Numbered from the stretch's first letter, positions 1 to 8,213 are shown. The stretch is DNA of 64,000 bases from Haladaptatus salinisoli (GCF_020614375.1 NZ_CP085327.1:682001-746000), one strand, 5' to 3'. Program-made: numbers and translations. Notes: generated by a model not told the origin, from the letters alone.

Positions 1-131
1 GTCGTCGCCGCGAGGATGGCGACGACGACGAGCAGAGACCCGGCGAGAAACAGGCCGACGCCGAGGTAGAGTCGCTTCGGGCGTTTTTTCACGCCGTCGC
101 GCCCTTCGTAGGTTTCCCCGAGGCTTGTCAT
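1..131 (-). CDS. Haloarchaeal membrane protein, N-terminal part only (DUF7139-like)
   Basis: The gene runs off the left edge, leaving about 43 codons. The N-terminus is charged (GETYEGRDGVKKRPKR) and is followed from about residue 23 by one hydrophobic segment, so the protein is probably anchored in the membrane. This N-terminus resembles haloarchaeal proteins labelled DUF7139, but that is from memory and only the first domain is visible. A TATA-like element lies 23-30 bases before the ATG, which supports this start and a leaderless transcript. The function is unknown. Confidence 0.7.
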   Translation of the reverse strand, partial: MTSLGETYEGRDGVKKRPKRLYLGVGLFLAGSLLVVVAILAAT

Positions 132-153
132 GTGTCCGTCATTGGAGGCCACC

Positions 154-161
154 TACTAAAC
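154..161 (-). promoter_or_regulatory. TATA box for the partial gene at the left edge
   Basis: On the minus strand this reads GTTTAGTA, 23-30 bases upstream of the ATG at 131. That spacing is typical of haloarchaeal leaderless promoters. Confidence 0.5.
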
Positions 162-291
162 TACTGCGTCAGACAAGTATCATAAACAGTACCTGTAGGG
201 GAGAAATCGGCCGGGAAAGGCGTGCAGTAGCGGCGTTTACTGAATGACAACTTCGCGACCGTATCGCGGGAAGGCGGGTCGACGAACACCG

Positions 292-786
292 TCACCTGTA
301 GGCGTACGCAACCGCGAAGAGGGAGACGAACGAACCCCCGAGCGCGATACCGAGGAGGAGACCGGGACCGGCCCGGAACCAAATCGCGGGAGCGAGCGGG
401 AGGACCAACGCCCCGCAGAGGATGGCCGCCCCGCCGAGTCGTCGCGCCGCGGCGCGGTCGACGTTCGGGGTGGTGAGCAGTTCCCGCCGGTCTCGGTAGC
501 GGATGAGCCACCCCAGAACGATACAGAGGCCGGCGCTGACGACGACCGTGACCGTCCCGACGAGACGCGTCGAGACGCCGAAACGGATCGCGGCGGCGAA
601 GGCGCACATCCCGATTCCACACAGCCCGACCACGGTTGCATTCGCTCGAACCGCGCTCTCGTCGGTCGCGTCGGCTCCGTATAAACGGCGAGTTCGACTC
701 CCGGACCGCAAGGAGAGAGCGGCAACGGCAACGAGGAGACATCCTATGAGGAGGGTGGTCGCTGCCGCGAGACCGTCCGCTTTCAT
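292..786 (-). CDS. Small polytopic membrane protein, unknown function
   Basis: This 164-residue protein has about five hydrophobic segments (roughly residues 7-26, 47-66, 75-93, 112-130 and 140-160) joined by short Arg-rich loops. I chose the start at MKADGLAAATT because an ATG 57 bases upstream would add a charged tail that does not look coded. I recognise no catalytic motif or family. It is divergent from the DUF5789 gene, and a strong inverted repeat lies between them. It may simply be a lineage-specific membrane protein. Confidence 0.7.
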   Translation of the reverse strand: MKADGLAAATTLLIGCLLVAVAALSLRSGSRTRRLYGADATDESAVRANATVVGLCGIGMCAFAAAIRFGVSTRLVGTVTVVVSAGLCIVLGWLIRYRDRRELLTTPNVDRAAARRLGGAAILCGALVLPLAPAIWFRAGPGLLLGIALGGSFVSLFAVAYAYR

Positions 787-900
787 AGCTGCCGTTCGAA
801 TTTCGGAATCATAACCGATACGATTGTTGTCCTCTCGACGCAACTCACCGCGAGCGAAGTTCCGACGGCGCTTTCGGTCGAGCTTTTGTCAAGGAGGCAG

Positions 901-934
901 GCCGAGACCGACGCCACGTAGCGCTGGTCTCGGC
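901..934. repeat. Inverted repeat with 9-bp perfect arms between divergent genes
   Basis: GCCGAGACC at 901-909 is the exact reverse complement of GGTCTCGGC at 926-934. The 16-base centre can form a further CGC/GCG pairing. It sits between two divergent genes, so it cannot be a terminator shared by converging transcripts. It could be an operator or a structured leader. Confidence 0.5.
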
Positions 935-996
935 ACCCGACCGCGGCAAAAGGTCGTGTCGAAAAGCCTAATCCCCGGGGTGTCAAACGGGCGAGT

Positions 997-1287
997 ATGG
1001 CTGACGACAACGAAGACGAGGGCCCCGCCGTCGAACTCGGCGAGCGCGAGCGCGTCGAGGGCGCGCCGGTCGCCCGCATCTCCTCTCGACTGTTCTGGCC
1101 GATTCAGAAGAGCGAAATCGTCCGGAAGGTCGGCGACCAGACGGTTCGAACGCCGGACGGACCGCGGAAACTCTCGGACGTGCTCGAAGACGTGGACGAG
1201 ACCTACTTCCAGAGCGAACACGAGTTCACGCGGAACGTCCGCGACGTCGTCGGTACGGGGCCGGTTCCGACTGCAGACGATTCGTGA
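997..1287 (+). CDS. DUF5789 family protein
   Basis: This 96-residue acidic protein is soluble and has no signal peptide. The core (about residues 28-70, SSRLFWPIQKSEIVRKVGD followed by TPDGPRKLSDVLE) matches my memory of DUF5789, a small family confined to haloarchaea and of unknown function. The next gene starts with GTG inside its stop codon (GTGA overlap), so the two are probably co-translated. The ATG start places no Shine-Dalgarno sequence in view; a weak TATA-like stretch lies about 30 bases upstream. Confidence 0.85.
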   Translation: MADDNEDEGPAVELGERERVEGAPVARISSRLFWPIQKSEIVRKVGDQTVRTPDGPRKLSDVLEDVDETYFQSEHEFTRNVRDVVGTGPVPTADDS

Positions 1288-1970
1288 GCCTCGTTCGGTC
1301 GGTGGAGGGGCGGACGTTCGGACTGACGTGGGTGCAGTTATCGCTGCTCGTCGGCGCGGCGCTGACGGTCGCGTGGTCGCTGTGGGAGGTTCCGCGCGAC
1401 AGTTTGAACGCGCGGGTCGTCCGCGACGTGACGCTGTACGTGGCGATTCCGGGCGCGCTGGCGGTGACCCACGGACGCCACCTCGGCTATCGAATCGACC
1501 GCAAGGCGATACGAAACACGCTCGTTCTCGCGGCGTTCGTGGTTCCGTTCTACGTCGTCGGGTCGTCGCTCCCGTCGATTCGGACGTACTATCCGATGTG
1601 GAGCACGACCGCCGACCTCGGGAGTTTCCTGCCGCACGCCGCGAAGCAGTTCGTCGTCGTCGTCGCCGCGGAGACGTACTACCGCGGATTGCTCTGCGTC
1701 GGCGTCCGGAAAATCGGATTCAAGAGCGTGTTCATCAGCCCGGTCGTGTACGCCTTCCACCACCTCGGTAAGCCGCCCATCGAACTCCTCCTCTCAGGGC
1801 CGACCGACGTGCTCTTCGGCGCGGTGGACTACGACTGCGATTCGCTGCTCCCCTCCGTCGTCGCGCACGGACTCGGTCTCGTCCTCCTCGATTGGCTGGT
1901 GCTTCACGACCCGCTCATCCGCACGGAGACGGTGGTCGATTGGCTCTCGTGGCTTCGAATACCGCTGTGA
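1284..1970 (+). CDS. CPBP/ABI family membrane protease homologue, first motif glutamate missing
   Basis: This 228-residue membrane protein has hydrophobic segments across most of its length. It carries the CPBP (Rce1/ABI) landmarks: motif 1 at residues 129-135 (AETYYRG), His159/His160 in motif 2 and His195 in a later motif. Active family members have Glu-Glu-x3-Arg in motif 1, and the first Glu is the general base in Rce1 structures. Here it is Ala129, so proteolysis is doubtful. The GTG start overlaps the upstream stop by four bases and is the only sensible start before Met105. The family typically processes or binds membrane substrates; the partner is unknown. Confidence 0.8.
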   Translation: MSLVRSVEGRTFGLTWVQLSLLVGAALTVAWSLWEVPRDSLNARVVRDVTLYVAIPGALAVTHGRHLGYRIDRKAIRNTLVLAAFVVPFYVVGSSLPSIRTYYPMWSTTADLGSFLPHAAKQFVVVVAAETYYRGLLCVGVRKIGFKSVFISPVVYAFHHLGKPPIELLLSGPTDVLFGAVDYDCDSLLPSVVAHGLGLVLLDWLVLHDPLIRTETVVDWLSWLRIPL

Positions 1971-2013
1971 CGGAGGAACGGAACCGGGGGTTCGTTACGA
2001 ACCCTACCCGGAA

Positions 2014-2021
2014 CTTTAAAT
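2014..2021 (+). promoter_or_regulatory. TATA box for the DMT transporter gene
   Basis: CTTTAAAT lies 30-37 bases before the ATG at 2051, a good haloarchaeal TATA element with a short leader. Confidence 0.5.
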
Positions 2022-2050
2022 CGGATGCCGGGACCACTCCCTGACGAGCG

Positions 2051-2956
2051 ATGTTTCACGTCGTCGAGCGGGTCGAAGACGAAGTGCCTCCGATGGTCGC
2101 CCTCGCCGTCGCCGTCGTCGCCGTGAGCACGAGCGCCATCCTCGTCGAACTGAGCTACGCGCCGAGCATCATCAAGGCGTTCTATCGCGTGCTCTTCACG
2201 ACGCTCCTGCTCGCCCCGCTCGCCGTCACGCGCTACCGCGCCGACCTCCGTACCTTCTCGCGCCGGGACTTGCTCGTCGCTATCGTCACCGGCGGCGCGC
2301 TCGCCTGTCACTTCGTCGCGTGGTTCGAGAGCCTGGAATGGACGACGGTCGCCGCCTCCGTGACGCTCGTGCAGTCGCAACCGCTGTTCGTCGCGTTCGG
2401 CGCGTGGGCACTGTTGGACGAGCGAGTTACCCGACGAACGGTGGCCGGGATCCTCGTCGCGCTCGTCGGGATGGTCGCGATGTCGCTCGGCGGCCTGCTT
2501 TCGGGGGCGGTAGTCGCCGGGCAGCGCCCGCTCTACGGAAACGCGCTCGCGGTCGTCGGGGCGATCGCCGCGGCGGGGTACGTCCTCGCGGGGCGGTCGC
2601 TCCGCCAGCGCGTCTCCCTCGTTCCGTACGTGACGGTCGTGTACGGCGTCTGCACGGTCGTCCTGTTCGGCGTCGCGCTGGCCGGCGATGCTCCCGTGGC
2701 GCTCACCGCCTATCGACCGACCGAGTGGCTTCTGTTCCTCGCCATGGCCGTCGGACCGGGCATCTTCGGCCACACGGTCATCAACTGGGCGCTGAAGTAC
2801 GTCGAATCGAGCGTCGTCAGCGTCTCGCTGCTCGGCGAACCCGTCGGGAGTACCCTGCTCGCCCTCGCCATCCTCGGCGAGGTGCCGGGGATCGCGACCG
2901 TCGCGGGTGGTCTCGTCGTTCTCGGCGGAATCTACGTCACGTCGACGGCGCGCTGA
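2051..2956 (+). CDS. DMT (EamA) family transporter, copy 1
   Basis: This 301-residue protein has about ten hydrophobic segments arranged as two EamA repeats, the usual layout of drug/metabolite exporters. The second repeat contains the typical glycine-rich segments (GPGIFGHTVINW, LGEPVGSTLLA). The substrate cannot be inferred; the family exports amino acids, nucleotides or other metabolites across the cytoplasmic membrane. It converges on queC, with stop codons almost touching. Two other EamA transporters lie at 32.9 and 52.9 kb, but they are clearly different in sequence. Confidence 0.93.
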   Translation: MFHVVERVEDEVPPMVALAVAVVAVSTSAILVELSYAPSIIKAFYRVLFTTLLLAPLAVTRYRADLRTFSRRDLLVAIVTGGALACHFVAWFESLEWTTVAASVTLVQSQPLFVAFGAWALLDERVTRRTVAGILVALVGMVAMSLGGLLSGAVVAGQRPLYGNALAVVGAIAAAGYVLAGRSLRQRVSLVPYVTVVYGVCTVVLFGVALAGDAPVALTAYRPTEWLLFLAMAVGPGIFGHTVINWALKYVESSVVSVSLLGEPVGSTLLALAILGEVPGIATVAGGLVVLGGIYVTSTAR

Positions 2957-2957
2957 G

Positions 2958-3698
2958 TCAGTAGTTCGGACGCTCCTCGTACTCGATGGGGTCCCGCACG
3001 CCGACGTTCTGGAACGCCTGCAGGCGATACGCGCAGGCGTCACAGGTTCCGCAGGCGGGTTCCGACGCGCGGTAGCAACTCCACGTGTGTTCGTAGGGAA
3101 CGTCGAGGTCGACCCCGCGGCGGGCGATGTCGGTCTTGCTCCACTCGACGAACGGCGCGACGAGTTCGACGGTCGTGTCGGGTTTCGTCCCGATGTCGAC
3201 GACCCGCTGGAACGCCTCGAAGAACGCGGGTCGGCAGTCTGGATACCCCGAGAAGTCCTCGCTGTGCGCGCCGATGAACACGGCGTCGCAGTCGTTCGCT
3301 TCCGCGCAGGAGACCGCCATCGAGAGCAGGTTCGCGTTCCGGAACGGAACGTAGGTGTCCGGCACCTCGTCGCTCTCCAGATCCGCGTCTTCGACCGCCA
3401 TCTCGTCGTCCGTGAGACTCGACCCGCCGATGGTGGCGAGGTGACTCGTCTCGACGCGGAGGAACTCGGCGTCGAGTTCGTCGGCCTGTCGTTTCGCGCA
3501 GTCGAACTCCTTGCCCTCGGTTCGCTGGCCGTAGGAGGTGTGCAGGAAGTACGGTTCGTACCCTCGATCGCGGGCCTCGTAGGCCGCGGTCGCGCTGTCC
3601 ATCCCGCCCGAAGCGAGGATGACGGCCCGGTTCTGCGTCGTCGATTCGTCCGTCGGTTCCGTCCTCTCTCGTGTCGCGGTCGTCTCGTTTCGTGTCAT
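2958..3698 (-). CDS. queC: 7-cyano-7-deazaguanine synthase QueC
   Basis: QueC converts 7-carboxy-7-deazaguanine to preQ0 with ATP and ammonia in the cytosol. In archaea preQ0 is the precursor of archaeosine in tRNA. The 246-residue protein has the PP-loop SGGMDS at residues 30-35 and a C-terminal zinc site formed by Cys208, Cys216, Cys219 and Cys222. The first 23 residues are an extra polar extension before the core. It is the last gene of the queD-queE-queC operon, separated from queE by four bases. Confidence 0.96.
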   Translation of the reverse strand: MTRNETTATRERTEPTDESTTQNRAVILASGGMDSATAAYEARDRGYEPYFLHTSYGQRTEGKEFDCAKRQADELDAEFLRVETSHLATIGGSSLTDDEMAVEDADLESDEVPDTYVPFRNANLLSMAVSCAEANDCDAVFIGAHSEDFSGYPDCRPAFFEAFQRVVDIGTKPDTTVELVAPFVEWSKTDIARRGVDLDVPYEHTWSCYRASEPACGTCDACAYRLQAFQNVGVRDPIEYEERPNY

Positions 3699-3702
3699 GC
3701 GT

Positions 3703-4479
3703 TCAGGTTCCGGGTGCGTCGTTCCAGAGGTCGACGTGCAGTCGCGGCGTGTACCTGTAGCCGCGCTCCATCGCCAATTCGGCGACTCGGTCGCGCGTCT
3801 CGTCCAGTCGGTCTCGGGTCGCGCCTTCCGGCATCAGGAGCACGTCCGCGTCTCGGACGGTCGCGTCGGCGGCGTCGCGAATCCGCGAAACGAGCCGGTC
3901 GACCTCCCTCAGGTCGGAGTCGTCCGTGACGACGAACTTCAACTGCGTTTCGTAGGCGTCCGCGAACTTCGCCAACGCCGCCGCGTCGATTCGCCGCGCT
4001 TCGTGGCGCGCCGCCCACTCGCCGTCTCCTTTCGGGTCCCTCTCGGCGGTCGGCGTCGAGGAGGCGAGTTTTGGGCTGACGCTCGCCAGGTCGATGGGCG
4101 CGTCCCTGAATATCGTGCCGTTCGTTTCGACCGTGGTGTGGTAGCCGGCCTCCGCGAGTCGGTCGAGGAGGGCGACGCACTCGTCGTGAACCAGGGGTTC
4201 GCCGCCCGTGACGACGACGTGGTTCGCGTCGTGCGATTCTATCTCCGCGAGGATTTCGGAGAGCGTCATCCTCGCGTGGGTCGGCTCCCACGAGGTGTGG
4301 TACGAGTCGCAGAACCAACACCGGAGGTTACAACCGCTGGTTCGGACGAAGACGCTCGGCGTGCCAACCAGTTTCCCCTCGCCTTGAAGCGAGTAGAACA
4401 GTTCGTTGACGGGGAGCGACGGTTCGCCGGAGTCCGTTTCCGTCCCCGTCCTCTCCTTCGCGTCGGCGTTCACCGGCAT
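3703..4479 (-). CDS. queE: 7-carboxy-7-deazaguanine synthase QueE
   Basis: QueE is the radical-SAM enzyme that contracts 6-carboxytetrahydropterin to 7-carboxy-7-deazaguanine. The 258-residue protein has the CxxxCxxC iron-sulfur motif at Cys50, Cys54 and Cys57, followed by the SAM-binding GGEPL about 45 residues later. I chose the start at MPVNADAKERT, which gives a two-base gap after queD; the longer open frame upstream is a shadow of queD. Order and spacing show co-transcription with queD and queC. Confidence 0.96.
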   Translation of the reverse strand: MPVNADAKERTGTETDSGEPSLPVNELFYSLQGEGKLVGTPSVFVRTSGCNLRCWFCDSYHTSWEPTHARMTLSEILAEIESHDANHVVVTGGEPLVHDECVALLDRLAEAGYHTTVETNGTIFRDAPIDLASVSPKLASSTPTAERDPKGDGEWAARHEARRIDAAALAKFADAYETQLKFVVTDDSDLREVDRLVSRIRDAADATVRDADVLLMPEGATRDRLDETRDRVAELAMERGYRYTPRLHVDLWNDAPGT

Positions 4480-4481
4480 GG

Positions 4482-4919
4482 TCAAATCGGGCCGCCGCAG
4501 AGTTCCGCGGTTTCGCTGACCCGCACCGCAACATCGGAGACGGTGTCCGGCAGTTCCGCGCGGAGTCGGCGTTCGAGTTCGATGCTCATCACTTCCGCCG
4601 TCGGCGGCGCGTCGAAGAGGACGACGGCGTCGGAATCGCCGCTTCGCTCGAACGCTTCGACGAGCGGGTCGCCCGCCTCCAGCAGGAACCGGTGGTCCCA
4701 CTCGGAGATGACTGCGGTAATATCTCCCTTGTCGACGACCCATCCCTCGTCCGTGAGTTCGCCGACGACCGTTACCTCGATTTCGTAGTTGTGGCCGTGC
4801 GGCCTGCTACATTTTCCGTCGTGGTGGAGCAACCGGTGGCCGGAACTGATGCGAATCGGTCGGTCGCGTCCGATGTGGAGGGTTCGTTCGTGCGGTGATT
4901 CCAGTATAGGCTCGGACAT
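4482..4919 (-). CDS. queD: 6-carboxytetrahydropterin synthase QueD
   Basis: QueD makes 6-carboxy-5,6,7,8-tetrahydropterin from dihydroneopterin triphosphate, the first committed step toward preQ0. The 145-residue protein is of the PTPS fold: zinc ligands His28, His41 and His43 (PHGHNYE) and the catalytic Cys37 are all present. The ATG is preceded at the right distance by a strong TATA box, so queD is the promoter-proximal gene of a leaderless queDEC operon. Confidence 0.95.
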   Translation of the reverse strand: MSEPILESPHERTLHIGRDRPIRISSGHRLLHHDGKCSRPHGHNYEIEVTVVGELTDEGWVVDKGDITAVISEWDHRFLLEAGDPLVEAFERSGDSDAVVLFDAPPTAEVMSIELERRLRAELPDTVSDVAVRVSETAELCGGPI

Positions 4920-4940
4920 ACCCGAAGCTTATCGAGAGAA

Positions 4941-4948
4941 TACTTAAA
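4941..4948 (-). promoter_or_regulatory. TATA box of the queDEC operon
   Basis: On the minus strand this reads TTTAAGTA, a near-consensus haloarchaeal TATA box, 22-29 bases before the queD ATG at 4919. A leaderless transcript is expected. Confidence 0.65.
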
Positions 4949-4964
4949 CGGTACCACTCCGAAC

Positions 4965-4987
4965 GCGCCGGCTACAGCAGCCGGCGC
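4965..4987. repeat. 9-bp perfect hairpin upstream of queD
   Basis: GCGCCGGCT and AGCCGGCGC form perfect arms around the loop ACAGC. It contains the stop codon of the possible 34-codon gene at 4972-5076 and lies just upstream of the queD promoter. It may end the short upstream transcript; no T-run follows on either strand. Confidence 0.5.
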
Positions 4988-5076
4988 AGGATTCGGAGCG
5001 GAAGCGTGATTATCGCGATGACGAGGTTGATGGCCGAGCGAAGCACCGACCGAATGGGTGCGAGCACCGAGAGCAT
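4972..5076 (-). CDS. Possible 34-residue amphipathic peptide
   Basis: A short open frame codes for a peptide of 34 residues that starts MLSVLAPIRSVLRSAINLV and ends in RILRRLL. It is rich in Leu and Ile with a regular spacing of Arg, as expected of an amphipathic or membrane-associating helix, and has almost no acidic residues, unusual for a haloarchaeon. It lies in the 375-base gap between queD and the Lrp regulator. The stop codon is inside a 9-bp hairpin. I recognise no family, and chance remains a real possibility. Confidence 0.35.
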   Translation of the reverse strand: MLSVLAPIRSVLRSAINLVIAIITLPLRILRRLL

Positions 5077-5265
5077 GGTTTAATTTTCGTCGGAAAGAAG
5101 GCTGTCGCTTGTGGCTGCAAATGCAAGCGTGGATTACCGTCGTCCGTCTTCGTCAGGGGAGTTCACGGACGATTTTCAGCGCGGTCGGAAGGTGTATCCC
5201 GTCCACGCTCCTCGACGACCGATCGTCCGCGGGGGAGTCGGTCGCGGAACCGGGGACGAAAAACG

Positions 5266-5271
5266 GTTTAG
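5266..5271 (+). promoter_or_regulatory. TATA-like element of the Lrp/TrkA-C gene
   Basis: GTTTAG lies 24-29 bases before the ATG at 5295, consistent with a leaderless start. Confidence 0.45.
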
Positions 5272-5294
5272 CGCGTCTCTGATTAAATCGAGCC

Positions 5295-6038
5295 ATGGGA
5301 TATCGGCTCGACGAAATCGACAAGCGGATTATCTACCGACTGATGCAGAACGCTCGGGACACCTCCGCGCCCCAGATAGCCGACGAAGTGAGCGTCTCGG
5401 CCGGGACGATACGGAATCGCGTGCAGAAGATGCGGGAACACGGAATCATCACCGGGTTCCACGCGAACATCGATTTCGAGCGCGTCGACGGGAGGTTGAC
5501 GAGTCTGTTCACCTGCACGGCGGAGGTTCCGAGTCGGGAGGGACTCGCGCAGAGTATCCTCGACATCCCCGGCGTCGTGAACGTCCGCGAACTCATGACC
5601 GGGCGGGGGAATCTACAGGTCAAGGCGGTGAGCGAGGACACGAGCGACCTCTCCCGCATCGCGAACGAGCTTTCGAATCGCGGACTCGAAATCGAGAACG
5701 AAAACCTCGTCCAGAACGAGCGGTTCCACCCCTATCACCAGTTCGGACCGGACGAACGACGGGGTCACGTCTCCATGGCCGACCTCGTAAGCCTCTCCGG
5801 CGAGGCGGACGTCGTCGAGTTGGTGATCGACTCCGACGCGCCGATCGCCAACAAGACGCTGAAGGAGGCGGGACGGGAAGGGCTCATCGGCGACGAACTC
5901 CTCATCATCGCCATCGAGCGCGACGATACGGTCCTCACTCCGAAGGGAAGCACGTGGATTCGCCCGGACGACGTCGTGACGGTGTTCTCCAGGGAGGGCG
6001 TTTCGGACGACGTTCTGCGGGAGTTCGTGGGGGAATAA
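5295..6038 (+). CDS. Lrp/AsnC-type regulator with C-terminal TrkA-C (RCK_C) domain
   Basis: The 247-residue protein has an AsnC winged helix-turn-helix at about residues 5-60, an Lrp-like middle region to about 150, and a TrkA-C/RCK_C domain at about 165-245 (LKEAGREGLIGDELLIIAI, then TWIRPDDVVTVFS). TrkA-C domains bind small ligands and occur with potassium channels and transporters, so this is probably a ligand-responsive transcription regulator. It stands alone, with its own promoter. Its target is not evident from neighbours. Confidence 0.92.
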   Translation: MGYRLDEIDKRIIYRLMQNARDTSAPQIADEVSVSAGTIRNRVQKMREHGIITGFHANIDFERVDGRLTSLFTCTAEVPSREGLAQSILDIPGVVNVRELMTGRGNLQVKAVSEDTSDLSRIANELSNRGLEIENENLVQNERFHPYHQFGPDERRGHVSMADLVSLSGEADVVELVIDSDAPIANKTLKEAGREGLIGDELLIIAIERDDTVLTPKGSTWIRPDDVVTVFSREGVSDDVLREFVGE

Positions 6039-6128
6039 CGCGCGGAACGAGGGAATCGGGCCGGTGGAAACGGCATCGCTCCCCCGTACCCGGTGAACCG
6101 CTCCGGAACGGTACCGAGTATCGCACCG

Positions 6129-6989
6129 CTATCGCCGATTCGCGGGTATTTCGAACGTGTAGGTGTCGCCGTGGTCGAGGTACGCAACTCGGTCTTCGAG
6201 CCCCGCTTCCGCGATCGCGTCCTCGAAGTCGGCGCGCGGCGACCGGAAGACCTCGTAATCGTTGTAGTGAATCGGAATCGAGGTGTCCGCGTCGAACAGT
6301 TTCACGGCCTCGACGCCCTGTTCCGCGTCCATCGTCAACAGGATGCCGAGGATCTTCGTCCCGCCCAGGTGTAAGAGCGCGATATCGATGTGCGGGTATC
6401 GCTCGGGAATCGCTTTCAGTTTATCGTACACGAGCGTATCGCCCGTGATGTAGAGCCGCAGAAGCGTTCGTTCCTCGTCCGCTCGAAACTCGAGCATGCT
6501 CCCCATCACCGGGGGGAGCGCCTTCGAGAGGATACCGGGCGCGTGAGTCCCCGGCATCGCCGTGATGGTGAGTTCCGTTTCTCCCTTCCGAACGCGCGTT
6601 TTCTCCCACGTGTCCATCGGATACGTTTCGTGGAATCCCTCGTCCGCGAGTTCGCCGGCAGCGTGGTGCGTCGTCACGATAGGAAGGCTCCGGTCGAGTT
6701 TCTCCTCGACGACGCGATCGAAGTGGTCCCCGTGATAGTGCGAGAGGAGCACGAAATCGATGTCCGGCGGTAACTCCTCGATATCGATGGCCGGGTCGGT
6801 TCTTCGCTTCGAGGTGATACCGTATCCGAGGTGGACGTGGTCGCCGCTGTGGAGGAAGTTCGGATCGGTCAGAATCGCGAATCCGGCGTAGCGAACGATC
6901 AGGGTGGCGGTTCCGACGAAGAATATCGAGCCGCTTTCGAGGTCCACGTCGTCCGTCCGCGGGGGCGAAAGCTCGAGCGTTCGGTCCAT
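6129..6989 (-). CDS. UlaG-like metallo-beta-lactamase-fold hydrolase
   Basis: The 286-residue protein has the metal-binding motif HYHGDHFD at residues 84-91 (His84, His86, Asp88, His89) and a later GTHAPG and ITGDT, as in the UlaG / YtnP group of metallo-beta-lactamase-fold proteins. UlaG itself opens L-ascorbate 6-phosphate lactone, but most archaeal relatives have no known substrate. No signal peptide is present, so it is cytoplasmic. The gene is convergent with the Lrp gene and stands as a single unit; 177 bases with no gene follow on its 5' side. Confidence 0.9.
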   Translation of the reverse strand: MDRTLELSPPRTDDVDLESGSIFFVGTATLIVRYAGFAILTDPNFLHSGDHVHLGYGITSKRRTDPAIDIEELPPDIDFVLLSHYHGDHFDRVVEEKLDRSLPIVTTHHAAGELADEGFHETYPMDTWEKTRVRKGETELTITAMPGTHAPGILSKALPPVMGSMLEFRADEERTLLRLYITGDTLVYDKLKAIPERYPHIDIALLHLGGTKILGILLTMDAEQGVEAVKLFDADTSIPIHYNDYEVFRSPRADFEDAIAEAGLEDRVAYLDHGDTYTFEIPANRR

Positions 6990-7166
6990 ATCGGACGCTT
7001 CGGTACGCCGTTTCTTAGCGTTGTGCTAGCCATCCAACTACTCCGCCCCGCGGTCGCTCGCAAACGTCGGAGCGACGTTGCACGGGTCGCGGATTTCGCC
7101 GCCGTCGACGAACCCGCGGACGCGACGAGAGCGCGGACGAGGAGACTCGCGGTTGGCGGCCGCCCT

Positions 7167-8177
7167 TCAGCCGAAGTGCGCGACGAGACGCTCCGCCCAC
7201 CGCCGGTTCGCGTCCTCGGTCCGCCCCGCGATGTGCGGCGTGTGAACGACGTTGTCCCGGCCGAGGAGCGGGTCGTCAAGCGCCAGCGGCTCCTCGTCCC
7301 ACACGTCCGCGGCCAAGAGGAGTTCGTCGGCGAGCACGCGCTCCCGAAGCGCCGCCGTGTCGCAGACGCCCGCCCTCGTGATGAGGACGACCAGACAGCC
7401 CTCCGGAAGGCGGTCGATGTGGTCGGCCGTGATCAGCCCCCGCGTCGCCTCGGTGAGCGGCACGGTCGGCGCGAATACCTCCGCGTCGCGGACGAGCGCG
7501 TCGAGGTCGTACACCCGCCGCGCGCCCGAGCGGTGGAAGCAGGGCTCGTCGGCGTACGGATCGTAGGCGGCGACGTCGGCGCCGAGGAAGTCGGCGACGC
7601 TCGCGTAGCGGCTGCCGATGTTGCCGACGCCCGCGACGCGAACGCGTTTGCCCGAGACCGTACCGTTCACGAACGCGGGGTCGTCGGCGAACTGGTGGCC
7701 CCTGGCCTCCGGAATCTCGTTGTCGAGTTGGTCGAGGTCCCACGGGTCGTGGCTCTCGATCATCCCCCGGTACTTCTGGGGGAGCTTTCGGAGCGCGTTT
7801 ATCGTCAGCGCGATGCCGAACTCGGACACGGACTCGCTCCAGAAGCCCTCGTTCGTGTGGTCGTGGACGGTCACCCCGCGGTCTTCGAGCGCGGCCGCGA
7901 CGGTCCCGTCCGCCGAGTACATCGACGTGGTCATCACGAACGCTTCGCGCAGGTTCGAGAAGGCGGACAGCCGCGTATCGTCCACCCTCGCGCCCAGCGA
8001 GACGAGTTGCGTGACGCCGCTCGGGTCGGCGACGGCGTCCGTCAGGGGCGTCTCCCGTTGGTCGTTCAAGCGGACGAACTCGACCGGCCCGTCGCGTTCC
8101 CAGAGCCGGCGGAGATGGTCCGCCGCGAGGGGCCAGACGTCTTCGAACAGCGGGTCGACGACGATGGTGCGTGACAT
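7167..8177 (-). CDS. D-isomer-specific 2-hydroxyacid dehydrogenase
   Basis: The 336-residue protein has the NAD-binding Rossmann motif GVGNIG at about residues 183-188 and the family catalytic residues in order: Arg in LITRAG (about 265), Glu in WDEEP and His in HTPHIAGR near the C-terminus. It should reduce a 2-oxoacid or oxidise a D-2-hydroxyacid in the cytosol. It is the last gene of the sugar-uptake cluster and may act on a sugar acid derived from the imported substrate; that role is inferred from position only. Confidence 0.92.
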   Translation of the reverse strand: MSRTIVVDPLFEDVWPLAADHLRRLWERDGPVEFVRLNDQRETPLTDAVADPSGVTQLVSLGARVDDTRLSAFSNLREAFVMTTSMYSADGTVAAALEDRGVTVHDHTNEGFWSESVSEFGIALTINALRKLPQKYRGMIESHDPWDLDQLDNEIPEARGHQFADDPAFVNGTVSGKRVRVAGVGNIGSRYASVADFLGADVAAYDPYADEPCFHRSGARRVYDLDALVRDAEVFAPTVPLTEATRGLITADHIDRLPEGCLVVLITRAGVCDTAALRERVLADELLLAADVWDEEPLALDDPLLGRDNVVHTPHIAGRTEDANRRWAERLVAHFG

Positions 8178-8213
8178 CGGTGTGTATCCTCCTGTGTCTC
8201 CTGTGATTCGAGT

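Larger units (their letters stand above)
4920..5294. other. Gap of 375 bases between queD and the Lrp regulator
   Basis: The gap holds the queD TATA box, the hairpin at 4965-4987, the possible 34-codon gene and, at its right end, the promoter of the Lrp gene (GTTTAG at 5266-5271). I see nothing else convincing between about 5080 and 5260. Confidence 0.6.
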
